A stretch of 15,541 bases of DNA from JBBQVO01 sp038211505 (lineage in GTDB: Bacteria > Chloroflexota > Dehalococcoidia > DSTF01 > JACRBR01): assembly GCA_038211505.1 (NCBI GenBank), contig JBBQVO010000068.1:1-15541 (forward strand). The letters run 5' to 3'. The notes under the pieces are model-generated. The model did no database searches and was not told the origin of the DNA. It worked only from the letters and a program-made list of their open reading frames with translations. This document shows, one piece after another, positions 13,995-15,541 of the stretch (positions are counted from its first letter, which is position 1; every line of letters begins with the position of its first letter). The translations under genes were made by a program, and so were the position numbers.

Positions 13995-15122
13995 TCACGG
14001 CGCTTCAAACCGGTGCAACGGCGGATGCGCGCCCTCGCTTGACGTGACATAGCCCGCGCCCGATCGCTCGAAGGCGATCGCTTCGCCCTGCTGCTCCGCC
14101 GCTGACGGGCCCTCGCACGGCGCGGCGGCGAGCGCTGCGGCGATCGATTGTCCCGGCGCGCGCGTCCACAGCCATACGGCGCTGTACGTTCGGATGGCGA
14201 TCAGATCGCCGGCCGCTGAGATGTCGCCGCCGGTGGCGAAGGCGCCGCCCGCGCGCGCGATCAGCGGCGCGTCCGGCGGCAGCTCGACGTGCTGCTTGCG
14301 CTGCGAGAAGTCGATGCGGCCGATGATCTCCAGCGTGAACGTGCTACCCGCGTCGAGCGTGCCAGGTGCACGAAAGATCTCCGATCCGGCGGCGTCCTTC
14401 GTGACGATGATCAGATCGCCGCTGACGTTGTCGATCATCAGCGTCTCCGCGTCGTGCGGCCCGTCCGGATACGTGAACGTCAGCCGCTGCACGCCGTCCA
14501 GTGTGGCAACGGTCGGAGCGTTGCTGCGGTTTATCGCCGGTTCGCGCAGGCGATAGATGACAATGTTCGGCCGGTTGTGGCCGTTATCGCCGATGTCGCC
14601 GACGTAGATCTCCGAGGCGTCACGCGACGCGTCGGCGCCGATCGCGATGTCCTCCCAATCGATCGCATCCGCACCCGCGAGCGTGTAGGTCGCGAGCGAT
14701 GCGCCGTTCGTATCCATCGCGAAGATGCGCGCCGTATCGCCGCTGTCGTTGTGCGCCCAGTAGACGCCGTCGTCGATCCCACTCGCGGCGAGCCCCGATA
14801 ACTCGACGAGATCGTCCGCCGCGACCGTCGCCGCCGGCGCGACTTCCGCGCCCGATGCGCAGAGCGCCGGCGTCTGATCGACTGGCGTCTGCGTCGGCGC
14901 CACGTCCGCCGCGCCGGGCGTCGTGGGTGCTGCTGGACTGACCACGGGAGACGTCGTCGGAGACGCGCTCGCCGACGTCGACAGAGTCGTGGCAGCCGCG
15001 TACGTCGGCGATTGTGTGGGGCGCGCGGTCGGCGATGCGGATCCGCCGCTTGAGCCGCGGCAACCAACGATCGCGACGGCGGCAAGCGCCGTGACGATCG
15101 CGAGGCGCAGCTTAGGCGTCAC
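13995..15122 (-). CDS. Lipoprotein with conserved HNDSG / DWEDIA / GDIGDN motifs, function unknown
   Basis: A 375-residue predicted lipoprotein. The GTG at 15122 is chosen because it directly begins a compact signal peptide (MTPKLRLAIVTALAAVAIVG) ending in lipobox IVGC21. Residues 22-85 are a Ser/Thr/Pro/Ala linker. From about 103 a globular part follows with LSGLAASGIDDGVYWAHNDSGDT (108-130), DWEDIAIG (155-162), YVGDIGDNGHNRPNIVIYRLREP (173-195), and further on PHDAETLMID, GDLIIVTKD and EGEAIAF-like ending GEAIAFERSG. The recurrent blade-like strands and Asp-rich loops suggest a beta-propeller, possibly metal-binding. I recognise the motif set as a conserved hypothetical family but know no function. 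It would sit on the outer face of the membrane. The upstream ribosome site is weak. Confidence 0.82.
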   Translation of the reverse strand: MTPKLRLAIVTALAAVAIVGCRGSSGGSASPTARPTQSPTYAAATTLSTSASASPTTSPVVSPAAPTTPGAADVAPTQTPVDQTPALCASGAEVAPAATVAADDLVELSGLAASGIDDGVYWAHNDSGDTARIFAMDTNGASLATYTLAGADAIDWEDIAIGADASRDASEIYVGDIGDNGHNRPNIVIYRLREPAINRSNAPTVATLDGVQRLTFTYPDGPHDAETLMIDNVSGDLIIVTKDAAGSEIFRAPGTLDAGSTFTLEIIGRIDFSQRKQHVELPPDAPLIARAGGAFATGGDISAAGDLIAIRTYSAVWLWTRAPGQSIAAALAAAPCEGPSAAEQQGEAIAFERSGAGYVTSSEGAHPPLHRFEAP

Positions 15123-15541
15123 GCGAGAAACGCCACGCGCGCGGCGACGAGAAATGGCCGCAACAGCTGGTTGCGAATACGCGCGTCGGTCGGCGGCTCC
15201 CCAAACGACACCTGCCTGCGTTACTGGCGTATGCGACCCGACATTGGCCGCCAGCACAGCCAGCATAGCCAACACATCCTGAAGTGGCCGCCAGCATAGC
15301 CAATTCACGCCCGATTCACACGCACCGATCTGTCGTCGGGTGCGCAGGGCCAAACGGGGGAAACCGGCCGGTCTTCCGTCCGCGCCGCGGCTCTGGCGCG
15401 CGGCGGAGGCCGGCGGCCCCGCGCGTCACGGCGCCGCACCACTCGCTTTCAACCGGCGACGAACCGAGCGACGCCGCAGTTCGGGCGCGCGGTCGCAACA
15501 TGGCTACGGCCGCGTTCCGAGCAGCGTCCAGATGAGATCGC
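15123..15541. other. Non-coding edge region
   Basis: About 420 bp upstream of the lipoprotein gene. Apart from the direct repeat I see no gene, no RNA and no clear promoter. Frames here are short and Arg/Ala/Pro-rich, typical of GC-rich noncoding sequence. The last bases could hold the end of a minus-strand gene, but too little is visible. Confidence 0.5.
15245..15303. repeat. Short direct repeat TGGCCGCCAGCATAGCCAA
   Basis: The unit at 15285-15303 recurs at 15245-15272 with a 6-9 bp internal duplication (CAGCACAGCCAGCATAGCC). It lies upstream of the lipoprotein gene, outside its coding region. The long frame extending from 15353 crosses this repeat and reads LAMLAVLAAN, a repeat translation. 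Confidence 0.6.

Noticed and set aside
13765..14052. A 95-codon plus-strand frame with VILSEAKNLSG
   Set aside because: Translation of repeat copy B overlapping the end of the lipoprotein gene.
15123..15353. A 77-residue N-terminal extension of the lipoprotein
   Set aside because: It runs through the direct repeat and would bury the lipoprotein signal peptide inside the protein.
15504..15541. Possible last 11 codons of a minus-strand gene (DLIWTLLGTRP then stop)
   Set aside because: Plausible composition but far too short to support a gene at the window edge.

Overview
This is a GC-rich bacterial chromosomal window with nine confident protein genes and one tRNA-Thr gene. Several traits suggest an uncultured Chloroflexota-like lineage (for example Dehalococcoidia-related): Ser/Thr/Pro-rich secreted proteins and lipoproteins, thrombospondin-type-3 and dockerin repeats on an exported hydrolase, short dispersed intergenic repeats, and a tRNA gene that encodes its CCA end. 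The placement is inferred from style; no phylogenetic marker is present.

Layout. 1-2250: a minus-strand exported CHRD-type protein with a sorting-signal-like tail and a textbook terminator, divergent from a plus-strand secreted beta-helix protein. 2300-2505: tRNA-Thr(CGU) with its own promoter, a hairpin-rich leader and a strong terminator. 2540-3436: a lipoprotein NodB-type polysaccharide deacetylase. 3437-4010: an intergenic region with repeats. 4011/4080-6088: two tandem membrane-anchored GGDEF diguanylate cyclases that are clear paralogs and probably form an operon. 6211-7179: a ketopantoate reductase on the minus strand. 7180-7471: another repeat island. 7472-10777: a large exported penicillin-acylase-family hydrolase with a Ca-binding and dockerin-like C-terminus. 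10957-12315: a polytopic NnrS-like membrane protein. 12360-13580: a class III aminotransferase of the acetylornithine type. 13581-13994: a second copy of the repeat found at 3576. 13995-15122: a lipoprotein of a conserved unknown family. 15123-15541: nothing convincing except a short repeat.

The genes do not form one obvious pathway. The theme is the cell envelope and exterior (CHRD protein, beta-helix, deacetylase, acylase, lipoprotein), with c-di-GMP signalling and scattered metabolic genes (panE-like, argD-like). I found no CRISPR array, phage, transposase or recognised defence system. The least explained items are: the missing conventional start codon of the first diguanylate cyclase; a composite inverted-repeat element present twice about 10 kb apart with nearly constant dimensions; a low-complexity repeat that encodes part of the deacetylase signal peptide; and the dockerin-tailed acylase.
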